Shown: positions 7,759 through 16,723 of the stretch, one piece after another
Layout of the letters: each line of letters opens with the position of its first letter
Numbering within the stretch: the first letter of the stretch is position 1
Virus record (IMG/VR): IMGVR_UViG_3300047274_000159
Span: 1 to 64,000 of that record
Length of the DNA stretch: 64,000 nt
Source: a virus
Reading direction: 5' to 3' (one strand)
Position numbers and translations under genes: made by a program
The notes under the pieces: model-generated
Told to the model about the DNA's origin: nothing
What the model saw: only the letters and a program-made list of their open reading frames with translations
Databases searched by the model: none

Positions 7759-9282
7759 TTGAAAATTAATAATATCCTTGTTGAAAATCATCTGACGGAG
7801 TCTCGTAGAGTACTAGTGGAGTCTTGTCAAGGTCTTGATCAACAACAACGTAAGATTGTCGAGGGGATTGTTAAAGAACTACAGCCTTTAATCGAAGCTA
7901 GTCTAACACCTCAACAGATACAGGGCATATTTGGTGGTGTGGAAAAAGCAGCCACTGATGCTGGAGGAAACAGGACTCTATTAGGCAAAGGAGTTGATGT
8001 TGCCAAGAAAGCAGATGCGATCATCAATAACATCGGTAAGTGGTTACAGGACACCACACCAGTTAAGGCTTTTGATCAAAAGTTTGAAGATCTCAAGGCC
8101 ACTATCAGCAAGAAGTTTCCTGATCTATCACAGAAAGTCGCAGGTATGGGAGAATGGGCCAAGGCCAATCCCGGAAAAACTGCGGCCATTGTCGGTGTAT
8201 TAACAGCCATCGCTTCGTTGGCAGGTGGACCTGTCGGTGGCGCTATCGCTGGTCAAGTACTGAGAGGTTCTGTAGAACTGCTCAAGGGCGAAAAACTTTC
8301 CACAGCCATTGGTAAAGGTGTTAAGACCGCAGTATTTGGTTATCTATCCGGCAAGGCATTTGAAATGCTGGGCGAATTCGCTGAAGGTATTAGGATTAAA
8401 TCTCTTCCATTTGGTCCTGAGAATGCAGGATTTGAACAGGTATCGTTTGGTGCTACTAAAACAATCACTGCTCCAGGCATGGAGTGGACACGAGAAATAC
8501 AGGGCATCGATATTATCGTAGATCCTGAAATGGCCAGTGCTGTGAGATCAGCAGAAACCCTATTAAGGATGGGCGGTGACGCTGCCAACGAAGGTTTTGA
8601 GCAGTTAGAAAATGTAGCCAAGATCATCAACAGCGCAGAATATAAACAAGAAATCGCAAGTGCCCTAGAAATCAGTAGACAAGAACTTATTAAAAATGAT
8701 TCGCTGCTTAATTTTATCAAAGCAGCCAAAGAAGGACTACAGGCAGTGTCTCAGGGTGCTGTGGCTGCTGCTGGTGTCGCTGGCGGCAAAGAAAAGAAAG
8801 AGAGTGTTTACCTACAATCTAGACCTCTCAGTGAAGGGCAAGTATATTTGGTATTCAATAGGATTGCTGCAGAACAGCTCAACGAAGGTCCCATGGACAT
8901 GGTTAAAGGTGCAGCTAACTGGGTTTCTAAGAAAGCAGGAAATCTAACCACAAAAATCACAGCAGACAAACTAAATTCTGCTTGGCAGAAAGCAGGCAGT
9001 CCTACAGATTCGGATCAGCTAGCAGATTTTCTTGCCAAACAAAACATTGACACTGAAATGATCAAGAGTGTCTATGCTTCAATGAAACTACCAGCACCCG
9101 GCTCAGGCAAGGCTCTAGCAGATCTAGAAACAGTAAAACAACTGGTAGCAAAATTACCTGTGGACCGCAAGGCAAGATTGTTAAAATACCTATTAGGTGG
9201 CGCCAAAGGTATGAAACAATCAGCAGAAATCGCCGCAGACAGAGAAAGACTGTTACCGCAGGCCGCAGAGGACATCAAATGA
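7759..9282 (+). CDS. Putative internal head protein with capsid-targeting peptide
   Basis: The protein has 507 residues and its start is TTG 7759 (MKINNILVEN). The first nine residues resemble the T4 capsid-targeting sequence (MK....I/LxE), and L7-V8-E9 is a match to the (L/I)xE site cut by prohead protease gp21. Further such sites occur at L12-T-E14 and L19-V-E21. A hydrophobic glycine-zipper segment lies near 137-170 (TAAIVGVLTAIASLAGGPVG). A second potential cleavage site L374-N-E376 precedes GPMDMVKGAANWVSKKAG, which resembles the N-terminus of the next protein, so the polypeptide may be two units in one. I know no T4 homologue. The role (packaged with the genome, perhaps ejected) is inferred from the targeting peptide and from the presence of gp21 in this genome. 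Confidence 0.6.
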   Translation: MKINNILVENHLTESRRVLVESCQGLDQQQRKIVEGIVKELQPLIEASLTPQQIQGIFGGVEKAATDAGGNRTLLGKGVDVAKKADAIINNIGKWLQDTTPVKAFDQKFEDLKATISKKFPDLSQKVAGMGEWAKANPGKTAAIVGVLTAIASLAGGPVGGAIAGQVLRGSVELLKGEKLSTAIGKGVKTAVFGYLSGKAFEMLGEFAEGIRIKSLPFGPENAGFEQVSFGATKTITAPGMEWTREIQGIDIIVDPEMASAVRSAETLLRMGGDAANEGFEQLENVAKIINSAEYKQEIASALEISRQELIKNDSLLNFIKAAKEGLQAVSQGAVAAAGVAGGKEKKESVYLQSRPLSEGQVYLVFNRIAAEQLNEGPMDMVKGAANWVSKKAGNLTTKITADKLNSAWQKAGSPTDSDQLADFLAKQNIDTEMIKSVYASMKLPAPGSGKALADLETVKQLVAKLPVDRKARLLKYLLGGAKGMKQSAEIAADRERLLPQAAEDIK

Positions 9283-10262
9283 AAATCAATGAACTATTAA
9301 ACGAAAGCCAACAACAAGAACTGTCAGTGTTACAGGAAGGCCCTATCCTTAACAAGATTGGTCAAGGTGTAGGCAAGGTTGCAGGAACTGCTGCCAAGGC
9401 GGTGGGATCTGTGGCCGGCGGTGTTGCCGGACTAGGATCAGCTTTTATGAAAGGCTATCGTGGAGGCAAATCTACCGTGGCCGCAGCCGGTGACGATGAT
9501 GAAGCAGACACAGCCGCAGATACGGGCAATACAGCTCAAAGCGGAGGTACTACTAAGACAGCCGCAACCGGTGGTAGTAGCAGTAGTGGAGCAGCACCAG
9601 CTGCTGGGGGAGGTAGTGCAGCACCTGCAGCCGATACTGGAACAGCATCTGCACCAAAAGCTACCAAAGCTGCACCTAAGAGCACATTTGGTAAACTAAC
9701 CACAGCAGCCGCAGGCGGCGCTGATGCTGCTGCCGGCAGAGTAGAACCAACTTTAGACGAACCTAAATCTGATACAGCATATGCTCAGGCACAAAAAGCA
9801 GTGTCGTCATTGGCACCTGAACAGAAAAAAGAAATCGTAACCATGCTCCAGGCTGATCCAAAAGTTAAAGCAGCCATGGAAAGACCCGCTGCTAAGAAGC
9901 CAGCAGCCAAACCTGCAGCAGCACCAGCGGCCGATGCTGGTGCAAGTGCAATGGGACAAATGGTCGGACAGTTAGCCAAAGGGGGAGCAGAACAACCTAA
10001 CACGATGGCAAATGCTCCGGTAAGTAAAACTAATACTGCTAAACCAGGTAATCCAAATGCAGCACCAGCTGCTAAACCTACGACAGCACCTGCGGCAGCA
10101 GAGCCCAAGCCAAATAAAAGAAAACCTGCCAAGAAACCAGCAGGTCCTAGTCAGGCCGAAATCGATGCAGATCGCGCAAGAATTATGGGACCAACTTCTG
10201 ACAGCATTGTTAGAACCAAAGCTAGTCTAACTGAAAACTTTAGTCTGTTCAGAAGAAGTTAA
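9279..10262 (+). CDS. Putative internal head protein, Ala/Pro-rich
   Basis: This 327-residue protein starts by ATGA overlap with the preceding gene. Its N-terminus, MKINELLNESQQQELSVLQEGP, again looks like a capsid-targeting peptide with gp21-type sites at L7-N-E9 and L18-Q-E20. After a glycine-rich segment (25-65) most of the chain (70-300) is alanine/proline/threonine-rich low complexity with Lys, compatible with a disordered DNA-associated protein. The C-terminus ends FSLFRRS. It is co-transcribed with the 507-residue protein and shares an LxEGP....K.....V.K.AG motif with that protein's C-terminal part. The function is inferred. The alternative is a disordered virion linker protein. No enzyme motif is visible. 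Confidence 0.6.
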   Translation: MKINELLNESQQQELSVLQEGPILNKIGQGVGKVAGTAAKAVGSVAGGVAGLGSAFMKGYRGGKSTVAAAGDDDEADTAADTGNTAQSGGTTKTAATGGSSSSGAAPAAGGGSAAPAADTGTASAPKATKAAPKSTFGKLTTAAAGGADAAAGRVEPTLDEPKSDTAYAQAQKAVSSLAPEQKKEIVTMLQADPKVKAAMERPAAKKPAAKPAAAPAADAGASAMGQMVGQLAKGGAEQPNTMANAPVSKTNTAKPGNPNAAPAAKPTTAPAAAEPKPNKRKPAKKPAGPSQAEIDADRARIMGPTSDSIVRTKASLTENFSLFRRS

Positions 10263-10546
10263 AAGAAAGGTAAACCTGTTTTCTTAGTAGTTTCAAGATT
10301 GTCTTTGATGATCTCGCCTATGATGTTTCTTTCTTCATAGCTGAGCATCATAGCATCAGAATAGCTCATACCTCGCATATACCAACAGATCTTGAGAAGA
10401 TCTTTTTTGATAGACAGCGCCTCTTTTTCTATTTGTTTTACAAATTCAAGGATCTCAGACTGAGGCAGTGTTAAGACCCTTTGGCGAAAAAATTTGTCTG
10501 ATCCATACTTACAGTCACAGTCCAGTGATGTTTGCATTCTGCGCAT
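10259..10546 (-). CDS. Small conserved protein after gp26 (gp51 position)
   Basis: This is a 95-residue ORF whose conserved-looking part begins at VLTLPQSEILEFVKQIEKEA and ends ETTKKTGLPFF, a C-terminus I recall for a small ORF beside gp26 in marine T4-like phages. In T4 the neighbour of gene 26 is gene 51 (hub assembly), but gp51 is longer, so only the position is comparable. The reading frame lies in the -1 frame of gp26 and overlaps its last 76 bases. ATG 10546 has AGGA six bases upstream, so independent initiation is possible. Two slippery heptamers in gp26 (10495-10486) would alternatively fuse the two. The stop overlaps the end of the convergent 9279 gene by four bases. Confidence 0.62.
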   Translation of the reverse strand: MRRMQTSLDCDCKYGSDKFFRQRVLTLPQSEILEFVKQIEKEALSIKKDLLKICWYMRGMSYSDAMMLSYEERNIIGEIIKDNLETTKKTGLPFF

Positions 10547-11337
10547 TCAACATCCTGCGCTTTGAGTTCCATAAGTTCTTTCATATCTCTGATATGATCA
10601 TTGACCGTGTTAAACACAGTACTGTCTGCATTTTCCATAAAGTCTAAAATGATCTGTTGATCAGTCACATCACCATCCGGTGTGGAGATTCGTGTGATAC
10701 AGCCTGCTACTACATCAACAGTAAGTTCAGTTAACTTGACAAAACTTTCTCCAAATCGTTCAATTTTTTCTTCGTCACTCATGTTAGGATCATTAACCAC
10801 TTCGAAGATTTTTTGTTGTTCTAGAGTTTTGATAGCAGTCTTGGTAATTTCTTTGTAGCTGTAGGGTCTTAAATGGATAGTCAGCGGACCTACAGATAAT
10901 TCAGAAGCATATCTAAACTTATAAGTTTCTTCAAGATAACCGAGAAGATTCAGTTGATAATCATTATAATGACTACAGCTAGGACAGGTACTGCTAATTT
11001 CCATGCTTTCGCCGTAGGTAGCGATCCTAATAGCGATAAGACATGCATCTAGATCGATGCTGGGCATGAGCCAAGGTTCTTTGATCGCTGGAATACAGCT
11101 CTTGATAACTTCTACAGTAGATTGACCGTTCATGAGAGCATCGGGAGTTTTAAACATCAACTCATCTTTGGCTGTCATGGCATACACAGCGTATTCTTCG
11201 TTTTGACTCACATCTAAAGAACCAGGCGGATAAAAGTTCCCCTGGCTAGGTAATCTCATATATAACTTTGGTTGTCTAAAATAATTTGCTAGAGGATTAG
11301 ACACCCTCTTTACTTGCTGATTGGATTGGTCCATCAT
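10471..11337 (-). CDS. 26: gp26-like baseplate hub protein
   Basis: The 288-residue product (T4 gp26: 208) matches the T4 gp26 baseplate family in its N-terminal pattern (YMRLPSQGNFYPPGSL) and in AKDELMFKTPDALMNGQSTV, a segment typical of these hub-assembly proteins. Two CxxC pairs, C118/C121 and C265/C268, suggest a bound metal. The gene is first in a short minus-strand unit with an exact T4 late promoter TATAAATA at 11379-11372. GGGGAAAA precedes the tandem ATG ATG start. Near the 3' end, codons 281-284 contain overlapping slippery heptamers A_AAT_TTT and T_TTT_TTC, and the next ORF is in the -1 frame. The assignment is good. Whether gp26 stays in the virion or is only an assembly factor is not shown here. 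Confidence 0.82.
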   Translation of the reverse strand: MMDQSNQQVKRVSNPLANYFRQPKLYMRLPSQGNFYPPGSLDVSQNEEYAVYAMTAKDELMFKTPDALMNGQSTVEVIKSCIPAIKEPWLMPSIDLDACLIAIRIATYGESMEISSTCPSCSHYNDYQLNLLGYLEETYKFRYASELSVGPLTIHLRPYSYKEITKTAIKTLEQQKIFEVVNDPNMSDEEKIERFGESFVKLTELTVDVVAGCITRISTPDGDVTDQQIILDFMENADSTVFNTVNDHIRDMKELMELKAQDVECAECKHHWTVTVSMDQTNFFAKGS

Positions 11338-11348
11338 ATTTTTTCCCC

Positions 11349-11356
11349 GATAAATA
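11349..11356 (+). promoter_or_regulatory. T4-type late promoter -10 for the tape-measure gene
   Basis: GATAAATA on the plus strand, predicted start near 11362, about 44 bases before the ATG at 11406. It lies 16 bases from the oppositely oriented gp26 promoter, so two late promoters fire outward from this gap. Confidence 0.6.
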
Positions 11357-11371
11357 ATTTATCTACTCATA

Positions 11372-11379
11372 TATTTATA
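11372..11379 (-). promoter_or_regulatory. Exact T4 late promoter for gp26
   Basis: The minus strand reads TATAAATA, the full T4 late consensus. The predicted start near 11366 gives a 28-base leader to the gp26 ATG at 11337. Confidence 0.72.
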
Positions 11380-11405
11380 TGCGCAGTTTTCATGGATTTT
11401 ACTAA

Positions 11406-14400
11406 ATGGCAGACGTAACTGGCGATCTCGGCGGGCAACCAATACAGCTCAATAATGCAGCAACTGAAATCACGCTCAAGCAGATTTTGGCTGCTATGCT
11501 GGCGCAAACTGCGGCCATGGCCAAGCAAGGCAAGGCCGGCGCCGGCGGAATGGATCCAAAGACTCTCAAAGAGCTAGAAAAAGAATTAGAAAGACTAGCC
11601 AAAGCCAGTAAAAAACAAAAAGAAGAATCCGAGGCGTTACAAAAAGCTCAACGCGACGAAACTGAAGAAAAGAAAAAAGCTCTAGAACACGAGAAAAAGA
11701 AAGGTCTGTTTTCTGCTAAAGAACTGAAGCAGATGCAGCAGACAATGAGCAGCCTAGCTACTCTAGGTTCGGCAGTATCTGGTGTTGCTCTAGGCATGAC
11801 AAATCTCATGTCTGCATTAGCCAATACTGGCAACAGCATGAGTGCTGCTGCACAGACCATGAACAATATCCCTATAGTCGGGGGTGTGCTAGCAGGAGTG
11901 TTTGGTGCGGTAGCTGGCGCAGCAGAAAAAACCTACAAGGCCTTTCAACAAAGTGCCAGCGTAGGTGCGAACTTTGGTGGCAGCATTGTTACAATGATAG
12001 ATTCTGCTACCGCAGCAGGTCTAACATTTGAACAATTCTCTGGGATCATCGCTAGGAATGGCCAACAGCTGGCTCTGCTAGGTGGTACATCGGAAGAAGG
12101 TGCTAAGAGATTAGCACAGCTAGGAAAAACCATCAAGAACTCACCGCTGGGCAATGATCTAGCTAGGATGGGTTATAGTACAGAGCAGATTAATGAAGGA
12201 TTCGCCAAGTATTCTGCTCAGCTGGCCGCTACAGGTAAACTACAAGGGATGAGTAATTCTCAACTGGTAGCACAGACCGGAGCGTACCTACAAGACTTAG
12301 ATGCACTTACTAAGCTCACCGGTAAGAATCGTGCAGATCTAGAAAAAGAAAGAGAAGCAAGATTAAAAGACTCTCAGTTTAGAAACATCATGAGCAAGTT
12401 AGACGCTGACAGTCAACGAAACTTGCAGAACCTAATGGACAGTATACCTGCTGAACATCAGGAAGGCATGAAAGAAATTATTGCTACAGGTACAGCAACA
12501 TCTGAAGCAGGTAAGAAAGCTCTGGCTTTCTTACCAGAATCTGCCCGTAATATGATGCAGTTGAACCAACAGATCCGTACCACGGGTAAGATGGGAGCAG
12601 ATCAAGCAGCAAGGATCAATGCAGCTTATAAACAAGAAGTAACTAATTTTACCAAATCTGGCGTAGCAGAAAACATGGCGCTATATGGGGACGAAGCCAG
12701 TAAGCGTTTCTATGTAGGTGCTATGGATGCCGCAGCTAATCAAAAAACTCTAGGCCAGGTACAGGCAGAACAACAAAAAGCTGCCGCAGAAAGAGCTGCT
12801 AAAGAAAAACAATTACAGGCTGAAGGTTTAGATCCTGCGAAATTAAAAGAATATCAAGAAAAGATCGCCCAGACTAGTAACACGTTTACAAAATTCTTAG
12901 CCACTAGCGGTCTACTTGATACGATGATGCAGGCATTTACCATGCTTACGGATTTTACAATAAGTTATGTTGTACCAGCATTCCAGTGGATGGCACGTAA
13001 TTTTGAAACGATCGTGCTAGTAGCAACACCATTGATAGCTCTATTTGCTATATTAAAAGCAGCTATATTTGCACATAACGTTGTCCAAGCACTGCAAACT
13101 CTAGGAGTTACAGCTTCACTAGCTCCATTAGCAGCAATGGCGGGTGCAGCACTGGCAGTAGCTCTGCCTATACTAGCATTGGTCGCAGCAGGTTGGGCTC
13201 TGTATAAAGGATTCCAATGGATTTCAGATAAGGTCAAAGAAGCAGGATGGTCGTTCAGTGATGTATTTGAAGCCATAGGAGATAATCTAAAACGCTTTGC
13301 ACTGTTCTATACAGATATATGGTTAGCTATAGCAGAAAAAGTTGCTAAGTTTTTTGGCGGCGGTGATACTATCAAAGCCATGCGAGATCGAATCAAAGAA
13401 GAGCAGACTGAATTAGACGAAAAAGAAAAAGCTAGAGATCAACGTAGAAAAGAAGCTGGTGACAAATATAAACAAGAAAAAGCTCTCAAAGAACAAAAAG
13501 AAAAAGAGCTTGAAGCCAGTAAAAAATTAACTGAACAAAAAGCACAAGAAGCTAAAGCTGGAGCAAGTGCCGCTAGTGCGAACGAAGCCAATGCAGCCGC
13601 TGCCGCTGCTGCTCCACCACCTATTGATTTTAGTTCTCCTCAAAAAATGTTTGACAGCATGAAGAAGAGAATGGAAGGTCAAGCACAACAACAACAGCAG
13701 CCAGGAACTACAACTACTGCGCCCGTAACTGGCACATCTACTGCACCACCGCCTGTAAACCAAGACCAAAAGAAAAACATGGAATTGGTCAAAGCTGCCC
13801 TAATTAAACAAGGCATCACAGATCCAAAATATATCGCTGCTACATTGGGCAACGTTATGAAGGAAACTGGCGGCAAGAGTATTTCTGAGAACATGAATTA
13901 TGGCGGTACCTCTAATGATCGTATCAGAAAGATTTTTGGTTCGAGAGCCGCAGGAAAAACCGATGCAGAACTAGATGCAATCAAAAAAGATCCATCAAAG
14001 ATGGGCGAAATGATGTATGGTGCCGGTACTAAACTAGGCCAACAAATGGGCAACACTGAGCCCGGAGATGGCTTCAAATTCCGCGGACGAGGTTTTATTC
14101 AACTCACAGGCAAAAACAATTATGCTGCGGCATCAAAAGCTATCTATGGTGACGATAGATTGGTACAGAATCCAGATCTAGTCAACAATCCAGAAGTTGC
14201 AGCACAGGTATCGGCTTGGTATATGAAAAAAGGCCAAACTAGTATGGCCAGCAAGCTAGGTATAAACACCGCTAACATGACCCAAGAGCAGGCTAATCTA
14301 TTAGCTACAAGTCAGATCGCAGGTGGAGACATTAGAAAGAAAGGAGCCATCGGTGCAGAAATTTCTGCCAAAGTTGATAAGTTTTCTACTCAAATGGCAG

Positions 14401-14750
14401 GCATAGCAGGAGCTCCTGTGGCTCCGGATGCATCGCAGGCATTGGCTCAAGTTAGAACACCGGCAACAACAACTACACCGGCTGCTACTACCACACAAAC
14501 AGCTCTAGCCCAAAATAAACCAGCAGATACAGTGGCAGCTGAACAGGAAAGGATTAGACGTGAAGGAAAAGCAGTACCAGGAACAGGCACGGTTGGAAGC
14601 CAAGATACCCCTGCGGGACTGCTATCTGCGTTAAATACTAAGATGGATACTTTGATTTCTTTAACACGTCGTGTCAATGAAGTTAACGAACGCCAACTAT
14701 CTGTTCAACGAAACATAGCTCAAAGCGGTGACCTTTATAGTGCTGCTTAA
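11406..14750 (+). CDS. Tape-measure-like tail protein with GH19 cell-wall hydrolase domain
   Basis: The 1114-residue protein is organised as follows: residues 50-110 are charged coiled coil; 110-500 are Ala/Gln-rich helical; 518-605 contain several hydrophobic membrane-type helices; 655-730 are again Lys/Glu coiled coil; and about 792-960 form a GH19 chitinase/endolysin-like domain. The catalytic pair is visible as E820 (KETGG) and E828 (SENMNY), followed by FRGRGFIQLTGKNNY. The coiled-coil plus hydrophobic architecture is typical of tape-measure proteins, which set tail length and enter the membrane during infection. T4 gp29 is about 590 residues and lacks a hydrolase, the tail lysozyme being in gp5. 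Here the hydrolase is carried on this protein. The tape-measure role is inferred and the GH19 domain is well supported. Confidence 0.72.
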   Translation: MADVTGDLGGQPIQLNNAATEITLKQILAAMLAQTAAMAKQGKAGAGGMDPKTLKELEKELERLAKASKKQKEESEALQKAQRDETEEKKKALEHEKKKGLFSAKELKQMQQTMSSLATLGSAVSGVALGMTNLMSALANTGNSMSAAAQTMNNIPIVGGVLAGVFGAVAGAAEKTYKAFQQSASVGANFGGSIVTMIDSATAAGLTFEQFSGIIARNGQQLALLGGTSEEGAKRLAQLGKTIKNSPLGNDLARMGYSTEQINEGFAKYSAQLAATGKLQGMSNSQLVAQTGAYLQDLDALTKLTGKNRADLEKEREARLKDSQFRNIMSKLDADSQRNLQNLMDSIPAEHQEGMKEIIATGTATSEAGKKALAFLPESARNMMQLNQQIRTTGKMGADQAARINAAYKQEVTNFTKSGVAENMALYGDEASKRFYVGAMDAAANQKTLGQVQAEQQKAAAERAAKEKQLQAEGLDPAKLKEYQEKIAQTSNTFTKFLATSGLLDTMMQAFTMLTDFTISYVVPAFQWMARNFETIVLVATPLIALFAILKAAIFAHNVVQALQTLGVTASLAPLAAMAGAALAVALPILALVAAGWALYKGFQWISDKVKEAGWSFSDVFEAIGDNLKRFALFYTDIWLAIAEKVAKFFGGGDTIKAMRDRIKEEQTELDEKEKARDQRRKEAGDKYKQEKALKEQKEKELEASKKLTEQKAQEAKAGASAASANEANAAAAAAAPPPIDFSSPQKMFDSMKKRMEGQAQQQQQPGTTTTAPVTGTSTAPPPVNQDQKKNMELVKAALIKQGITDPKYIAATLGNVMKETGGKSISENMNYGGTSNDRIRKIFGSRAAGKTDAELDAIKKDPSKMGEMMYGAGTKLGQQMGNTEPGDGFKFRGRGFIQLTGKNNYAAASKAIYGDDRLVQNPDLVNNPEVAAQVSAWYMKKGQTSMASKLGINTANMTQEQANLLATSQIAGGDIRKKGAIGAEISAKVDKFSTQMAGIAGAPVAPDASQALAQVRTPATTTTPAATTTQTALAQNKPADTVAAEQERIRREGKAVPGTGTVGSQDTPAGLLSALNTKMDTLISLTRRVNEVNERQLSVQRNIAQSGDLYSAA

Positions 14751-14763
14751 GGGAAATTAATTA

Positions 14764-16464
14764 ATGTCTTGGAAAAAATATTTTACTCCTGTTAATTTAG
14801 ATAACCAAAAATCTTCCTATAGTCCTGTAGGTAACGGAGGACGTCCAGGACCGGCTCGAGCTAATTATTCAAGTTTCTTGCCCGATGTATATGCCGGCGC
14901 ACCAAATCGTGTTGAGCGTTATATGCAGTACGATACTATGGACATGGACTCGGAAGTCAATGCTGCCCTAGATATCTTAACCGAATTCTGCACACAGAAA
15001 GACAAAGAAAATAGCACAGCGTTCCATTTATTTTTCAGAGGACAACCAACATCCACTGAAACTAAACTTCTAAAAGAAAGTCTACAGAAGTGGAGTAAAC
15101 AACAGCAGTTCGAAACTAGAATATTCCGCATAGTTAGAAATGCATTCAAGTATGGCGATTGTTTCTTTGTCAAAGATCCGCAGACTATGAAGTGGTTGTT
15201 CGTAGATGCTTCAAAAGTGACTAAAATTATCGTTAATGAATCGGAAGGTAAGGTTCCTGAGCAGTATGTGATCAAAGATATCAACTTTAATTTCAAAGAC
15301 CTTATAGCCACAACACCTCATAACACCACAAACACTGCACCTAGCGGAACTAGCTCATATACCACAGGCGGTGGATTTGGTCGCGGTATGGTCGGTGATG
15401 CTGCACGACCACCAGGAACGAGATTCCAAAACGGCACTAACGAAATAGCCGTAGATGCAAAAAATATCGTGCATATCAGTCTTTCAGAGGGCCTAGACAA
15501 CAACTATCCTTTTGGTAATTCGTTGCTAGAATCAGTGTTCAAGGTCTACAAGCAGAAAGAACTACTTGAAGATGCTATCATTATCTATCGTATTCAACGT
15601 GCTCCAGAACGTAGGATTTTCTATGTTGACGTAGGTAACATGCCTGCGCACATGGCCATGGCATTTGTCGAGCGTGTTAAAAATGAAATCCATCAACGTA
15701 GAATTCCTAGCTCGACCGGCGGCGGCCAAAACATGGTTGATGCTAGTTATAATCCATTAAGCGTTTCAGAAGATTACTTCTTTCCGCAGACAGCAGAAGG
15801 CCGTGGCAGTAAAGTAGAAACCTTACCCGGAGGTACGAATCTTGGAGAAATTACAGATCTTCGTTATTTTACTAACAAATTGTTTAGGGCTTTGCGCATA
15901 CCTGCTTCATATCTTCCTACAGCCATAGATGAACAGGCTAATACTGTATCAGATGGCAAAGTAGGTACTGCCTACATACAAGAGTTACGTTTTAACAAGT
16001 ACTGTGAGCGACTACAGTCGATGATCGTAGAAACTTTTGATCAAGAATTTAAACTTTGGTTGAACAACAACGGTATTAATATAGATTTTAGTTTGTTTGA
16101 ATTAAAGTTTAATCCTCCACAGAATTTTGCAGCATACAGACAATCAGAACTAGATACAGCTAGGGCAGCTACCTTTGCACAACTGCAAGAAATCGCACAC
16201 CTCAGCAAACGATTCGCTCTAAAACGATTCCTAGGTCTAACTGAAGAAGAAATCAAAGAAAACGAACGCCTCTGGAGAGAAGAGAACGGTTCAAATCTTA
16301 AGCCTTCTTTAGATGCAGCTAGCCAAATGAGAAGTATTGGCGTAAGTCCTGCAGGACTAGGTGCAGAAGCTGCTACACAAACCGCCGAAGCACCAGTAGA
16401 AGCGCCAGAAGCAGGCGCAGAAGCAGGCGCCGAGGCAGCTCCGGCTCAAGAACCCGCACAATAA
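14764..16464 (+). CDS. 20: gp20 portal vertex protein
   Basis: This is the dodecameric portal through which DNA is packaged and to which the neck attaches. The 566-residue product (T4 gp20: 524) has the diagnostic early segment VERYMQYDTMDMDSEVNAAL and the central PGGTNLGEITDLRYFTNKLF around residues 355-375, followed by RIPASYLP, all typical of T4-type portals. The C-terminal 50 residues are an Ala/Glu/Pro-rich tail that T4 lacks. The gene lies 14 bases after the tape-measure gene with a weak GGGAA Shine-Dalgarno, so it is probably read through from the 11349 promoter. Downstream are the small core protein, protease, scaffold and capsid genes, the classic head order. Confidence 0.94.
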   Translation: MSWKKYFTPVNLDNQKSSYSPVGNGGRPGPARANYSSFLPDVYAGAPNRVERYMQYDTMDMDSEVNAALDILTEFCTQKDKENSTAFHLFFRGQPTSTETKLLKESLQKWSKQQQFETRIFRIVRNAFKYGDCFFVKDPQTMKWLFVDASKVTKIIVNESEGKVPEQYVIKDINFNFKDLIATTPHNTTNTAPSGTSSYTTGGGFGRGMVGDAARPPGTRFQNGTNEIAVDAKNIVHISLSEGLDNNYPFGNSLLESVFKVYKQKELLEDAIIIYRIQRAPERRIFYVDVGNMPAHMAMAFVERVKNEIHQRRIPSSTGGGQNMVDASYNPLSVSEDYFFPQTAEGRGSKVETLPGGTNLGEITDLRYFTNKLFRALRIPASYLPTAIDEQANTVSDGKVGTAYIQELRFNKYCERLQSMIVETFDQEFKLWLNNNGINIDFSLFELKFNPPQNFAAYRQSELDTARAATFAQLQEIAHLSKRFALKRFLGLTEEEIKENERLWREENGSNLKPSLDAASQMRSIGVSPAGLGAEAATQTAEAPVEAPEAGAEAGAEAAPAQEPAQ

Positions 16465-16470
16465 TAAATA
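16464..16470 (+). promoter_or_regulatory. T4-type late promoter -10, four bases before an ATG
   Basis: ATAAATA directly after the gp20 stop and followed by CACT and ATG 16475. The predicted start is at or one base inside the ATG, and no Shine-Dalgarno sequence is present. Confidence 0.55.
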
Positions 16471-16474
16471 CACT

Positions 16475-16723
16475 ATGCTTCTACTTGAATTCCTTTATTT
16501 CAATGACAACAACAATGATTTTGCTGTGGATCGTCGCTACGACAACAGCAAGGACAAATCTGTGATTGAAAAAAGCGATACAAGAAAGATTCGTCTAACA
16601 CTTAGACAAATAAATCAACTGAGAATGCAAAGCGAAGCCCACGAATACGAGCGAGATTCAGAGCTGGAATTTGTTAAACAAATGTACGGAACTCCAGTTG
16701 AAGCACAGCAAACAGCCGAATAA
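16475..16723 (+). CDS. Small conserved head-cluster protein (gp67 position)
   Basis: This encodes an 82-residue protein with a short hydrophobic start (MLLLEFLYF) then a highly charged helical body (DTRKIRLTLRQINQLRMQSE). A similar short ORF follows gp20 in marine T4-like phages as I recall. In T4 this position holds gene 67, an 80-residue prohead core protein, and the similar length and charge make a core role plausible. No direct sequence match to T4 gp67 is evident. It has no Shine-Dalgarno sequence and a late -10 element four bases upstream, so it may be translated from a leaderless transcript. Its 3' end overlaps the possible TTG starts of the following gene. Confidence 0.65.
   Translation: MLLLEFLYFNDNNNDFAVDRRYDNSKDKSVIEKSDTRKIRLTLRQINQLRMQSEAHEYERDSELEFVKQMYGTPVEAQQTAE

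Noticed and set aside
7335-7791. Minus-strand ORFs of 75 and 104 codons in the gene-free stretch
   Set aside because: They overlap each other, lack ribosome-binding sites and show no familiar protein pattern. The stretch is explained better by nested hairpins.
16671-16697. Upstream TTG start for the MptE-like gene
   Set aside because: It lengthens the overlap with the previous gene and adds residues (MLNKCTELQ) that do not look like part of the fold. The TTG at 16698 is preferred but also weak.
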